A stretch of 64,000 nt of DNA from Jaapia argillacea MUCL 33604 (Eukaryota; Basidiomycota; Agaricomycetes; Jaapiales; Jaapiaceae). How positions within the stretch are numbered: the stretch's first letter is position 1; each line of letters opens with the position of its first letter. Shown one piece after another: positions 23,113 through 33,856 of the stretch. The notes beneath the pieces were generated by a model. It saw only the letters and a program-made list of their open reading frames with translations. It made no database searches and was not told where the DNA came from. The stretch is from contig KL197750.1 of NCBI GenBank assembly GCA_000697665.1, positions 62,001-126,000 of the forward strand, written 5' to 3'. The translations under genes and the position numbers were made by a program.

Positions 23113-24396
23113 ATGAACTCACCCTACACGCATACCCGAAGTCCTCGTATCGCCCTTGACCGTTGTCCTCCAGAGATCTGCGGACAAATCTTCACGCTTG
23201 CCTGTAATGACGAAGGCTCGACTGCGAGAGCTCTCTCTCTCGTTTCCAGGTACATCCACGACGTCTCTGACCCCGTGAGATACCAATCGATTGCCGCCGC
23301 CGGGCTCGAGCAAATGCTCGCCTTCATTACTCGACTGGAAGCCAGAGCGCCGGAGAAGCGTTTCGTTCGCAATCTCTACCTCTGCTCATTTCCTTCGCCG
23401 AAACGTCCCTCCGTATACACTCGTGATGGAGAGGAGAGTGACGGGACGCAACGCTTTCGGGGAGTTATGAAACGAAAGGTTCCGAGCGTGGCCAAGAGTA
23501 AGTATCTCCGTATCTCGTTCGTTTTAGTTCTAACCATAATCTTTTTTCTCGCAGTACAAGAAAGTCGAAAGCAGCATCTCGCAAGGCTGTTCCCCTCTGG
23601 CGAAATTTTCCAAGCAACCTTAAACGCCATCATTCGCATCCTCTCCCTCTCGTCTAACACACTTGAAACTCTCGCCCTCATCATGCCTCAATCCACCCAC
23701 TTCCTCCTCCCGCCCTCTATATCCCTCCCTTCACTTATCGAGTTATCCATCTATAGCATGTGCAGTGGCCACACCTCCTGGAACCCATCCACCCCCAACC
23801 CTCTTCCTTCTCTCCGCCGACTCCACCTCGCTGGCCGCTATTTCTCCGAGTCTCAGATCATCTCATTGGCACATAACGCACCCGCACTCATCCATTTGCG
23901 CCTATCGGGTATGGAGGATAACATATTCCTTCGATTTGCCTTGAACCACCTATTGGGATCCAAGGAGTCGGACTGGGATACAGATTCCGACTCGGAGTGG
24001 GGTCCATCTTCGTCGCCATCCTGTCGACACATGTATCATCGCTCTCTCAAGAACGTCCTCGTCCAAACTAGACCACCCACGATGTTCGGTTGCTCACACG
24101 CAGCGCGAACGTATCACGCGGCTTTGACGAGCCTGCAGTCACTTCAAGTAGAGACTTCGTCGTCTTCACCCGGAGAGACGTCCTCCGAGTCCAAGGCAGG
24201 ACCTGACATCCAGGAGGAGGTTGAACGTGTCACGTTCCTGAAACCTGGGAAGAGGGATAAGCCGGACGCATATGCTTTGGAAGCGAAGACGTTCTGGTTG
24301 GCTCGGCTTGCTGGAGGGATGGGGTGCTGGGATATGAGTCGTCGAATTAATGTCGAAGAGTTGGTGACGTCGGCCGCGAAGATCACTGTGTTTTGA
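23113..24396 (+). CDS. F-box domain protein, 408 aa
   Basis: Model: join(23113..23497, 23555..24396). The 57-nt intron is open and a multiple of three; it is recognised by its GTAAGT donor and its T-rich stretch before CAG. Residues about 14-60 form an F-box: LDRCPPEICGQIF, then ALSLVSRYIHDVSDPVRY. F-box proteins bind Skp1 and present substrates to SCF ubiquitin ligases. The rest has Leu-rich segments (ILSLSSNTLETLAL, ISLPSLIELSIYS, LPSLRRLHLAGRYF, APALIHLRLSG) that look like irregular leucine-rich repeats, a common partner-binding region. A short acidic patch (ESDWDTDSDSEWG) and a basic, Ser-rich C-terminal part follow. The gene stands alone, with long non-coding DNA on both sides. Confidence 0.82.
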   Translation: MNSPYTHTRSPRIALDRCPPEICGQIFTLACNDEGSTARALSLVSRYIHDVSDPVRYQSIAAAGLEQMLAFITRLEARAPEKRFVRNLYLCSFPSPKRPSVYTRDGEESDGTQRFRGVMKRKVPSVAKSKYLRISFVLVLTIIFFLAVQESRKQHLARLFPSGEIFQATLNAIIRILSLSSNTLETLALIMPQSTHFLLPPSISLPSLIELSIYSMCSGHTSWNPSTPNPLPSLRRLHLAGRYFSESQIISLAHNAPALIHLRLSGMEDNIFLRFALNHLLGSKESDWDTDSDSEWGPSSSPSCRHMYHRSLKNVLVQTRPPTMFGCSHAARTYHAALTSLQSLQVETSSSSPGETSSESKAGPDIQEEVERVTFLKPGKRDKPDAYALEAKTFWLARLAGGMGCWDMSRRINVEELVTSAAKITVF

Positions 24397-26366
24397 GAGG
24401 GTTAGGGAGCATTGTCGTGTTCTGTTTGAACTTCCTTCCTTGACTGGAAAATCTTATTTCTCCACTCTTCTTCGTTTTCGTATTTTCTTGGGTTCGTCTC
24501 CTAGGCACCACTCCGCTATGCAGATATGATGACCAGGGAATTATAGCTGCCTATCTACCCCATTGTGTTTGCAAGCAAAACTAATAGTACCCCACAAGGA
24601 TGTAGCTTCACCACTTTGCGCGTTAAATGGACATATGTACTTTGCCTGATCGAACCGGAGTCCCTCGGGTCGGTTGACGGCATTTGGCACAGAAACACCC
24701 AGCTAAATTACACGCATGGTAATAACGAACAGCTGCAAGGAGGGCAAAAATGCTCTGGCAAGGCACATACTATGTCGCAAATTTGTCGGGCTTCCAGTTT
24801 TCCACTGTCCAACGACACGGCGTGACTCGTAGAGGTGACGAGCGCCCAGAAAGCGACGAATACGATGGAAGAGAAAGGTCTCATCGTTAATGTTCTGCAA
24901 GGGCCGCGTCAATGTCGTGGGTCTCAGAGCACTCCAGAGCACTTACTCTGAATACGAGGGACAAGTAGGGCGTAGTGACGACTAGAAAGAGGGCGAGTTT
25001 GTGAGGCTAGACCATATTCTCCGATGAGCTTGACTTTCTCATGTGCGACGCCCAAACATACCGTTCACAAAAATTTGGGGGTTTGGGATGGTGATTATCT
25101 CTCCCTCCGCCATATCCCCTTATATGAGGCGAATGCTATAATCAGTACGCTAGAATCACCTTTAGTATGGGAAGACTAGCAGTCATGCAGTACATCCCCG
25201 ACGAAAGTGGATTGGTGAGAAGATGAACAAGGTGCAGAACGTTTGTAAATTCATGTCATCGTACCGTTATTAATGATGCCGTCGTTCCTAGAATGCAGGG
25301 TCGCCGTATGAGGTGGAGCGAGCGAGCCAGACTTTAGGTGAACCAAAGTGACTATTCAGAGCCTGTCTGGTCCGCGCTGAAGCTTTCTATATGGACTCGA
25401 CAGTCCAACTCAAGACGAGCAATCTCGGGAAAGATACTTGTTTTACTTTTGCACGGTATTGTTGCAGAGTTCTTTACGTGAGTCGCAGGGAACTTCAGAA
25501 AAGCCTCACTACGTCCGATCTCGATATCATATAAGCATGTGTTATGAAGTGTAGGCACCTACGTAGTTTTGGTATGAGATGAGGGTTGGATGGACTATAA
25601 CTACGTTAACTGGGATTTTGAGAGAAAAGTGTCAGAAAACTTCTTCTATGGACAGTGATGGGCGGAAAGCAAACCTGCACTCTCATGTGGAGGGTGAATA
25701 GTGATAGCCGATGGGACGGAACGAAAGCTGGGACGTTCCTTTGAATAAAGGATTTCAAATACAACGTACATATAAAGAGAACATACCACTTGGAGGACTG
25801 AGTGATGAGGAATGGGAAGGGCTCGCCAGGAATATGATCAGATGTTCTCCAAAGAAGTCCCATGCAGGGTGACCGACGAAGTTCACCTCAGCGGCATCCA
25901 GCATTGAACGATATACCGATCCCTGTTGACGGAAGATGGTGTTCCCGGGTGAAAATATACATCGAATCGCTCTCCGGTGAGTGGGGGAAAATCAGTCGAG
26001 GGTGACGTTCTGAAAATCTCCCAGAAACGTCGGGTAGCATCCCGGGTCGCAAAACGAATCCTCACCTCGTCATACGCGGCACTAGCTCCTCCGGCGCATT
26101 ATAGACTCGGATAGGTGCGCTGGCTTGCGAGAGACCCATCTACATTCAACAGAGCAGGCCAAGTTGCCTACGACCAAACGAAAACGGGGCAAAACCTCAT
26201 ATACACGGAGATTCTTTGGACAGTTAGACACTCATTATAATCGAGGAGGATGGAAAGAGGTTGATAGAGACCAGTTTACGGTTTGCGGTGTTTGAAAGGG
26301 GAGTGACTTGTTTGCTGACAGTACCGACAACAATGTGGAAAGCGAGATTACTTATTGGGGCTGGGT
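24397..26366. other. Long intergenic region
   Basis: About 2 kb with only short open frames on both strands, none with family motifs, regular exon signals or repeated structure that I could recognise. Confidence 0.4.
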
Positions 26367-26799
26367 GGTACTCAGGTCCGGATGGTGGTACTGCGTGGAC
26401 CAGAAGATAGACCTGTCTCCAGCCACAGGCCTGATATCGCCAAAATGTTGGAGCGCAAAAGCTTCATCGCGTCCCATCTATATCCTTGCACCTCTGCAAT
26501 TCCCTTCTGCTCATACCTGACTCCCATTCCGAGTCGAAGTATCGGCGCCTCTTTCAGGATGGTTACGCCGTTTAGCGTCCGCTTCCAACCAAAATGGGTT
26601 AACGCAAGTTGAATTTGGGGATAAGGCATTCAATCTGGGGCGATGTTGGTGGTTAAGTATCTGTTGACCATCTACACTTTCGACCCTCTCGCATTGCACC
26701 CTCATTTCGTCTCTCCTTCAATTGTCGACTTTCTTTTCGTTTCTTAACTCGTGCTCCGCATTCGAGAATCATAGCAATCGCTGGCGCTTGCACATTGTC

Positions 26800-27640
26800 A
26801 TGGCCTTGCTACCTGTGCCTGGATTTCGAAATGCTCCACCCCCTCGATCAAGAGTGACGTGGTATCGTCTCATACTGGTCTCATTCATCGTGGGCTTCGC
26901 CATTCCAAAATGGGTCCTGGCGTCGCGAAACTTTCAAGAGTCAGCGAATGACGTGGACTTCGTATCCAGCCTATTGGGTACTGCTGGGTATGTTCTTCGC
27001 TACTCTCTCAAACATTATCCCTCAAGGTGACCCCGTGGCAGTCTCGTGGTTACAGGATGGTGGGAATCAGACCCACCTCGACGCCTCCGTTGGTTCTTTG
27101 AGACCGACTGGGGGATTTATCTGCGTTACTGGCGGAGATGCAGCCGAGCCCTTCCCCGCACACCACACCCTCCTGGTGAGTGTCAACTCCGCCTCACATC
27201 GCTTCGCTGACAATAACATTCCCAACTATGGTAGCGTTCAAGACAATCGGAGCCGTCCACGGCCTCCTTTTTCTATGGATGGTATTTGTCGGTATGCGTC
27301 GTATCACCTGCAATCCCTCCAGTGTAAATGATCTCATGACATTCTTTGTAGGCCTTTCGTTTTATCTCATGCACGTTTTGGACAGCCACACACCCTATGA
27401 TAAATTCGACTTCAGTGCGTTCATTTTCTGACTCCTTTTTATTTACTATCCGAGTTGACCGTTTATTGCCCATAACACCCAGTGCTATGCGCTGTAGGGG
27501 TTCACTTGCTCTGCAGTTCGTCATGTTTCCTCTTCAACTCCCAGAGACGTCTAACAATCCGAACCCAGTGTTTTTGATCTTCGTGGGCTTGCTGCCCCTA
27601 GATGGCGACAAGGAGGGGTTCATCTTTCTGCCTGTCTAGT
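26800..27640 (+). pseudogene. Multipass membrane protein, unit 1 copy, probably decayed
   Basis: The frame starts MALLPVPGFRNAPPPRSRV and gives a membrane helix (LILVSFIVGFAIPKWVL). Near 26945 the reading appears to move by one base to WTSYPAYWVLLG, which splices in phase (GTATGT at 26990) to WWESDPPRRLRWFFETDW. Next comes AFKTIGAVHGLLFLWMVFVG after a GTGAGT intron, and GLSFYLMHVLDSHTPYDKF after another of 61 nt. A last piece, MLCAVGVHLLCSS, follows. The parts form a plausible multipass membrane protein of unknown function. The frame change before WTSYP occurs in both units, so it is either an unrecognised intron or damage older than the duplication. No intact full-length gene could be traced. 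Confidence 0.45.
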
Positions 27641-27839
27641 TGATCTCTGGGGCCTCATGATCTGTCTGTACAGGTCTAAAGGGGGTGGTTACGTTGCAAG
27701 AGCTGGCTATTCTTTCTACTCCCATCTGTAGGGACGATCGATGATCATGTTTCAATGTCTCGATTGTGGAGTTGGGGTAAATGTCTACTCTCTTTGGTGG
27801 TTCTCGGGTCCGGCGGCGAAACTATTGTATCGGCAACTT

Positions 27840-28900
27840 CGATTCATTCAACGTGTTACTGGCGGAGATGCCGCAGAATTCTTTCCAATCTACCACATTC
27901 TTTTTGAGTGCCGACTCTACTAGACGTTATGTCACTTCACTGACAAAGACGTTCATAACTCATGATGACTTTCAGCGCGTCTATGGTATCTGTTTCTTGT
28001 GGGTAATATCCATTGGGATGTGTACCACCTGGAATCCTCTTAAAGTATGGGAGTTCCAAATTAATGGCCATACTCTCTCTGATAAGATCTAGTTCAGTAT
28101 GTCCAGCTTTCGGTACATTTTCCGATCTGGAGCAGTGGACTTTCCCAATTCCGAATCCACGATATTTAGTTCTATGTGCTGTGTTGTTTCACTTGCACTC
28201 CAGTTCGTCATGTTCCTTCTTTCGACTTCCGAGATGTCTAACGATCTAAGCACAGTATTCGTCATTGCTCTGAGCTTCCTCCCCCCGGGCCGTGTGGCTG
28301 CGAGGATGGTATCCTTTGTCTACTTCGCTCTCTCCTTCGTGGTTTTCTGGGGCTTTATGACTTGGCTTTCCTCGATCGAGATGGGGTTAGATATGCAGAC
28401 TCATGCGTAACACTGGCGCTTTGGCTCATATATGCAGGGAAGTCAATGATAATTTTTTAAATCATCCCTTTGGGCTTGACGGCAACGAACACTGGCGACG
28501 AAACCTTTTGTGCACTCCCATGTCAAAACACTTCATATCGCTCTGGGTACTCATAGCCATCGTGAGACACTACGGAGCAGCTAATTAGATGCCACTATCC
28601 CTCAGGATCCGCATCAATCTTCTCAGTCCTTCTCGATCTCGCTGATGGTCCCTTACATTCGTCGATCCTTAGTATTCCTGGTCGCTGCCATCCACATTCT
28701 TTATGGTTCGTCAATATTGGCCCTCGATGTCCTTGTCGCCAGTTTGTCAGTGGAGGAGAACATAGCATGTTGCAGCTTTCTCTCTGTGCCCTTGGTAAAA
28801 TTTCTGGGGATATTTGGTCTGGATTTTGGACGGGACAGACAGATCCCACTTATGGTCGTATGCGACCTGTGCTGACTGCGGGATGAAAGCGAGCCTTCGC
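27840..28900 (+). pseudogene. Second partial copy of the same membrane-protein family
   Basis: Repeats the middle block of the family: a TGGCGGAGATGC-type sequence (27860) followed by a GAGTGCCGAC sequence, then a helix reading VYGICFLWVISIGM, and a later block with SLALQFVMFLLSTSEMS. After it comes a 3' block (28420-28900) with YIRRSLVFLVAAIHILYGSS and a VPLVKFLGIFGL helix that is also found in unit 2. No first exon is present, so this is a fragment created by internal duplication within unit 1. Confidence 0.45.
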
Positions 28901-28908
28901 GTCCAAGT

Positions 28909-30860
28909 CCGGATGGTAGTACTGCGTGGACCATCTGATAGACCGGCTTTCAGCACAAATCCAAAAGGCATCAACTTGGAGTGTGCTTCGAGTTCAACTG
29001 GATATGTAGTATGCGCGGGGTAGGAAATCTTTTACGGTCTCACGTCTCCCCGCCATGTCCTTGGATGTCCTTTTCTGTCATTGGCTCGCATTCCTGCTCT
29101 ACTTGTGGTTGAGTTAAGCTGGCGCCTCTTTCAGGGTATCTGCCGTTCTGCGCCCGCTCCCAACCAAAATGGGTTAATACAAGTTGTATCTGGGAGGTTG
29201 CTGGGTTAAACTCGATATCTGTTGACCATTTCCACTTTGGCCCTCACACATCTTACACTCGTTTCGTCACTCCTTGACTATTCGCCCACTTTTCTTCTCC
29301 TCTTCCTAGTCGTTCTTCAAACTCAGCATTACTCGAGACACATCCCAAGGCGCAGGCGCTTACCCGTTGTCATGTCCATCCTCCCTGCTCCCGGAAATCC
29401 TCCTCCTCCTCGACCAAGAGTGACATGGTATCGACTCATATTCGTCTCGTTTATCGTCGGCTTCGCCATTCCAAAATGGGTCTTGGCGTCGCGAAACTTT
29501 CAAGAGTCGGCGAATGACGTGGACTTCATATCCAGTTTGGTGGTTACTGCTGGGTGCGGGAATTCGATCCCTTAGACTTTGCCTCTTAACGCGACTATCA
29601 CAGGCTCGTGGTTGCTGGGTGGTGGGAATCAGACCCACCTCGACGCCTCCGTTGGTTCTTTGAGACTGATTGGGGGGTCTATCCGCGTTACTGGCGGAAA
29701 TGCAGTAGAATTCTCTCCAATCCGCCACATTCTTTTGGTGAGTGCCGACTATGCTCTATTTCATATCGCTTCATTGACAACAACGTTCGCAACCTACGGT
29801 AGCCTTCTATGCGATCAGTGGCGTCTATGGTATCTGTTTCTTGTGGATAATATTCATTGGTATGTGTATCACCTGGAATCCCCTGACAGGACATCAGTTC
29901 CCATATATTGCTCTCTGCAGGATTTCCGTATTACTTTATGCGCTTTTTGGATAGCGTCGCACTCTCTGCTAGGATCCGGTGCAGTACGTCCATCTTTTGA
30001 TACCTTTTCCGATCTGGGTTGATCATTCCCAATCCAACGATACTCAGTTCTATGCGTTGTGTTTTTTCACTTGCTCTCCAGTTCGTCGTGTTTGTTCTTT
30101 TGACTCCCCGAGACGTCTGACGATCTAAGCACAGTAATATTCATTGTTCCGACCTTCCTCGCCCCACGTGGCGGGGAGGATGGTATCTTTTGTGTATACT
30201 TTTCTCTCTCCCTCGTGATTTTCTGGGGCTTCATAATTTGGCTATCCTCGATCGAGATAGGGTAGATACTGGATATGCAGACTCATGCATATCTGCAGGG
30301 AAGTCGATGATAATGCTCTAAATCATTCCTTTGGGCTCGACGACAACGAACTCTAGCAACTAATTCTTTTGTGCACTCCCTATGTCAAAACGCTTCGTAT
30401 CGCTCTTGGTCGTCGTGAGACACTACGGAGTAGCCAATTATATGCCGCTATCCCTCGGGATCCGCCTCACTACGCCAGTCTTCTCAGCCCTTCTCGATCT
30501 CGCTGACGATCCCTTACATTCGCCGATCCTTAGTTTTCCTGGTGGGCCGCCTCGCTGCCATCCGCATTCTTTATGGTTCGTCAATATTGACCTTCATGCC
30601 CCCGGCGAGTCTGACCACCATTGTGCATTTCCTCTCATCATAGGTGCTCTTGTCGCCGGTTTGTCAGTGGCAGAGAACATCTTTCTCACTGTGCCCTTGG
30701 TACATTTCTGTGGATCTTTGGCCCGGGTCTGGATGTTGGAAGGACCAGATACCACTGTATGGTTGCCGGCAGCCTGTACTGACTTCGGGATGAAAGCCAG
30801 TCTCCTTCAGATTGCCGCGAATGTCATTCACAAATATAGCTTCACTTCTATCTGACGTAG
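28909..30860. repeat. Tandem segmental duplication, unit 2
   Basis: Second unit of the direct duplication described for 26367-28908, with one copy of the middle block instead of two. Divergence between units is moderate. In the first coding block most base changes are silent (for example tca/tcg, ttc/ttt, gtg/gtc in the first helix), so that exon was under protein-level selection for some time after duplication. Confidence 0.8.
29370..30860 (+). pseudogene. Multipass membrane protein, unit 2 copy, probably decayed
   Basis: Begins MSILPAPGNPPPPRPRVTWYRL with the helix LIFVSFIVGFAIPKWVL, almost identical to unit 1. It shows the same one-base frame change, then GWWESDPPRRLRWFFETDW, and later pieces with helices. 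The 3' part (30382-30855) holds LIIGALVAGLSVAENIF and ARVWMLEGP...CTDFGMKASLL. The last phrase is reminiscent of the C-terminal end of fungal wax-synthase-like MBOAT proteins, but the likeness is weak and I do not assign that function. Several stops and frame changes interrupt the reading. Confidence 0.45.
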
Positions 30861-31390
30861 TGACAGGACTGCTTTCCGACTTCACCTCATCACGGACCGG
30901 CCACTCCGACAGTTGATTGGGCGGAGTCCACACCCCAACTCTGAGTTTTGTCACTTTTGTGACGTTTATTGTCGGAAGGATGGGCCTCCGTGGAATAAAC
31001 TTTGATGACAGATGTACCTGTGTCTTCCAGCAGCAACTTCCTCTCGAATGGCTTTCTTGCCCAGCTACAGGCTAATCACGGGAGAATCTCAATGTTACCA
31101 TGTTGTCTCGCGTCTTCGTGGGATGTCGTCGTGAGTCCAACCTCTTCTATATGTTCACGCATGGCGGTAACTATTTCTCCCCAGAATGTCGCGAACACCT
31201 CCATCGCCGTTTCGGCTCGTTTGGCTTGACAGCTCCAACCTCCCCAGTGGTTCCCAGTCATCAGACCGCGCTTCTGTTCTCAAACTTTCAGCATCGTTTA
31301 TGATCGTCTCATCGGCAGGTCAATTATGGACACGGCACCAGAGATGGTATTTAGTCAGGCATCGGACGGCGATTTCCCCGCCAGCTCTCC
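30861..31390. other. Intergenic region upstream of ICMT-like 4
   Basis: No supported gene. The open frames at 31002-31303 overlap one another on both strands and carry no motif. Presumed promoter of ICMT-like 4. Confidence 0.4.
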
Positions 31391-32172
31391 ATGTCGCCAC
31401 CATCTCTTCTCAAGATCCCTTTGCTACTGGCAGTAGCAGGCTGCTACCATGTCGCCTTTACATCCCCAAACGGTGTGCCACCATCGAAAGAACTAGCGCG
31501 TCCGCGTGGGTCAGAGAATTTTATCCGTCGCTTCAAGCTTTTCTACACCTACTTATTCAAAGTTCGTGGATTCACTACTACCTGACACGACCAATCGACT
31601 AACCGAACGTCTAGGGTGTCGCTTGGACCTCAGCTTTGAGCGAAGCGGCTGTGATCTTGGCTGAACATTATCCGTCATCCCCTCTTGCTCGTCAAATCCT
31701 ACAGTCCCTCATCCCAGGAACTCGTACTTCCTCACCGACGATCTCCGTTCCAGCTTCGTTCATCCTTGGTTTCATTCTAGCAACCTCTGGCGGTCTGCTT
31801 CGCTATTGGTGCTACCGCACCCTCGGACGCTTCTTCACGTTTGAACTGAGCATCCGCCCAGGGCATCGGCTCGTCACCGACGGTCCTTACTCTGTGGTTC
31901 GACATCCCAGCTATGCGGGAGCGCTTCTTTGTGGTTCGGGAGTGTACTTGAGTCTTTTCTCACGGGGCTCATGGTTGAGGGAGAGCGGAGTGCTCGATAA
32001 TAAGCTTGCTCGAGGGGTGGTGATAAGTTATATGTTAGTCAGTGGCCTTTTGTACGTTGCTCTTGCACGGAGGCCGTTAAAGGAGGATGATATGATGAAG
32101 AAGGAGTTCGGGAAAGAGTGGGATGAATGGGCAGGGCGCGTTCCCTACAGGCTGTTCCCCGGGATATATTGA
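31391..32172 (+). CDS. ICMT-like membrane methyltransferase 4, 242 aa
   Basis: Model: join(31391..31561, 31615..32172), intron 53 nt, phase 0. Start MSPPSLLKIPLLLAVAG. Exon 1 encodes one hydrophobic segment followed by TSPNGVPPS and a basic stretch. Exon 2 begins GVAWTSALSEAAVILAEHYP, with membrane segments around SFILGFILATSGGLL, then YRTLGRFFTFELSIRPGHRL, GPYSVVRHPSYAG (Arg near residue 153) and EDDMMKKEFGKEWDEWAGRVPYRLFPGIY. These match the AdoMet-binding and C-terminal motifs of isoprenylcysteine carboxyl methyltransferases. It belongs to the subgroup of copies 4, 5, 8, 9 and 10 (LLKIPLLL start, PSS spacing). All family motifs are intact, so it is probably active on an unknown substrate. 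Confidence 0.9.
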
Positions 32173-33315
32173 CGAGGCATCATACGGGATTCGAGTCGAT
32201 AGCTATACGCTTATAAGGAATGACCTCTTATCATGAGTCCGCCGAGGCCAGAATGTATGCTCGAAATTTTGATCATTAATGTTGTCTTGGTTCCGAGGCA
32301 CTCTTGCCATTCTGCCACTGGAAGGATTCTCGCTAAATCAATTATGGGGTTGAGGAGGACGTTGGCACAAATTTTCGCTGAGGGATGGATCTGTTCAACT
32401 GGATGCTTGTCCGAAAGATGAATGACCATGATGCTTCCTAGACAAGTGTTACATCAAAGAGTCGAAAACCAGAGGTTAACCGCAATGGCGCTGAGCGAGT
32501 GGGTGATTTACACAGGATTATCGTCGCGGTGACGAGAAGTGAACGAGGGAATACAATAACGCGGGATTTGGTCGAATCGTCCTCATGCCAGCCCAGGTGC
32601 GTTGCACGGAAATGGATGGATTTCTGCGATACTTCCCCAATTGTATTGGGAGGCTCGGGCGCTCGACGGAATCGAGTTCGCGATTCAAGTGCGTTCGGCA
32701 GCGCACTTCGATCCAGGTTCATCACCGCACAACACTTGTTGGAAGTGATGGTCGGGAGAATGATGAGAGGGCTGTGCAATTTCGGAAGCGGTAGCACCTC
32801 GAAAATGGTGGCTGTGCAGAAGGCATGCCCTTGTTGGAACACAATGTCGGTTGGGTCCCTCATGACGAAGTTGCCTTCAGCCAATGTTCAACGTTTAACG
32901 CTAGATGGAACTCAAAAGATGAACTAGAGCACAAGCCACAGGGGAGACAATACGCAACGGCCTACAATATTGCCCAGCGAGCGGACTTAGGGAGGTGGAC
33001 AGCATTCGGCTCAATGTGGAGATTACCACCTTGGTCGTGAAGGCTAGAATCCGCTTCGAGCAACGTATGTAAATCACCAGTGTTCGGAGCTGACGCCACC
33101 ATAGCCCATCTTACACGCCGGCGGTAGACCACCGATGTTGATAACCATCTCATCTGAAAACCTGTCCACAGCAAATATCCTAGCCGTAAGCGAACAGGAT
33201 GTGAGAGTATAAAAGATGTCGAACCCATTCGATGCACTCCATCATATTTTTCACCATCTAATTGCTCAAACAGTCGCTTCCTTCGACCTCCTTCTCTAAC
33301 GGACACTATTTCACA
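32173..33315. other. Intergenic region
   Basis: About 1.1 kb. Open frames of 60-148 codons overlap on both strands at 32438-32930 with no motif. The final 110 bases contain the TATA box of the next gene. Confidence 0.4.
33208..33215 (+). promoter_or_regulatory. TATA box of secreted-protein gene 1
   Basis: The sequence tataaaag lies 108 bases before the start codon at 33316. Secreted-protein paralogues 2 and 3 have an equivalent element at nearly the same distance, which supports its role. Confidence 0.6.
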
Positions 33316-33856
33316 ATGATGTTCATGAAATTCTTCCTCGTTGTCGCCACCCTCGCTCTGTCCGCTATTGCACAGACGATCAACATTGGTGCCCCTGCCG
33401 AAGGGTCGACCGTTTGCGCCGGCTGCAATATCAACGTTGAAGTTGACAGACCCGTAAGCATTCGCCTTTCCGCATATTCAGGCAAATACTCACCCAGCGA
33501 GCTCCCCAGAACTCTCTTTCGGGCTCTGAAGAAGTAGCGATCGTCATCGCCATGCGATCATGCAATTCAGGTGGCTGCATCAGCCCCGAATCAGCCCTCG
33601 GCACCGTCCTCTATGCCGGCCCCTACAACCCACAATACAGCGCCACACCGGACTGGAAGCCACCTCACCAGAATTTCACCGTTGAGGTCCCAACGTTCTT
33701 CATCACTGGCAAAGCGACATTGAGCGTGACACATTTGTCGTTGGTTGGTGTAAGTGGCACTCTTTCGATTCGCTGGGCTTCGCGCTGACGGTTTAAACAT
33801 AGGCCGGCTTTACACCCGTGTTGGAATTCAAGAATGTGACGGTCAATGTAGCTTGA
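33316..33856 (+). CDS. Small secreted protein 1, 143 aa
   Basis: Model: join(33316..33453, 33510..33749, 33803..33856); exons 138, 240 and 54 nt, both introns phase 0. MMFMKFFLVVATLALSAIAQ is a typical signal peptide, so the mature protein is secreted and about 123 residues long. The mature part starts TINIGAPAEGSTV, then CAGCNINVEVD, with a second Cys pair in RSCNSGGC, and strand-rich sequence (NPQYS, NFTVEVPTFF, GKATLSVTHLSLVG). It ends FKNVTVNVA. Proteins with this layout are common and uncharacterised in mushroom-forming fungi; an immunoglobulin-like beta fold is possible. N-glycosylation sites NFT and NVT are present. It is one of three paralogues in the window (35286, 58877). It could be an extracellular or cell-wall protein; an effector role is speculation. 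Confidence 0.82.

Larger units (their letters stand above)
26367..28908. repeat. Tandem segmental duplication, unit 1
   Basis: Unit 1 and unit 2 (28909-30860) share ordered blocks at an offset of about 2.54-2.57 kb. Examples are gtccggatggtggtactgcgtggacca (26377) against gtccggatggtagtactgcgtggacca (28911); the caaccaaaatgggttaa block (26585 and 29161); the coding block at 26800 and 29370; and ccctttgggctgac-type sequence at 28470 and 30330. Unit 1 is longer because it holds the middle block twice (about 27120-27640 and 27850-28410), while unit 2 holds it once (about 29690-30250). Confidence 0.8.

Noticed and set aside
29370-30860. Assigning the duplicated membrane family to wax synthases (MBOAT)
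   Set aside because: Only a short C-terminal phrase is reminiscent; the rest, including the WFFETDW motif, could not be placed, and the frames are broken.
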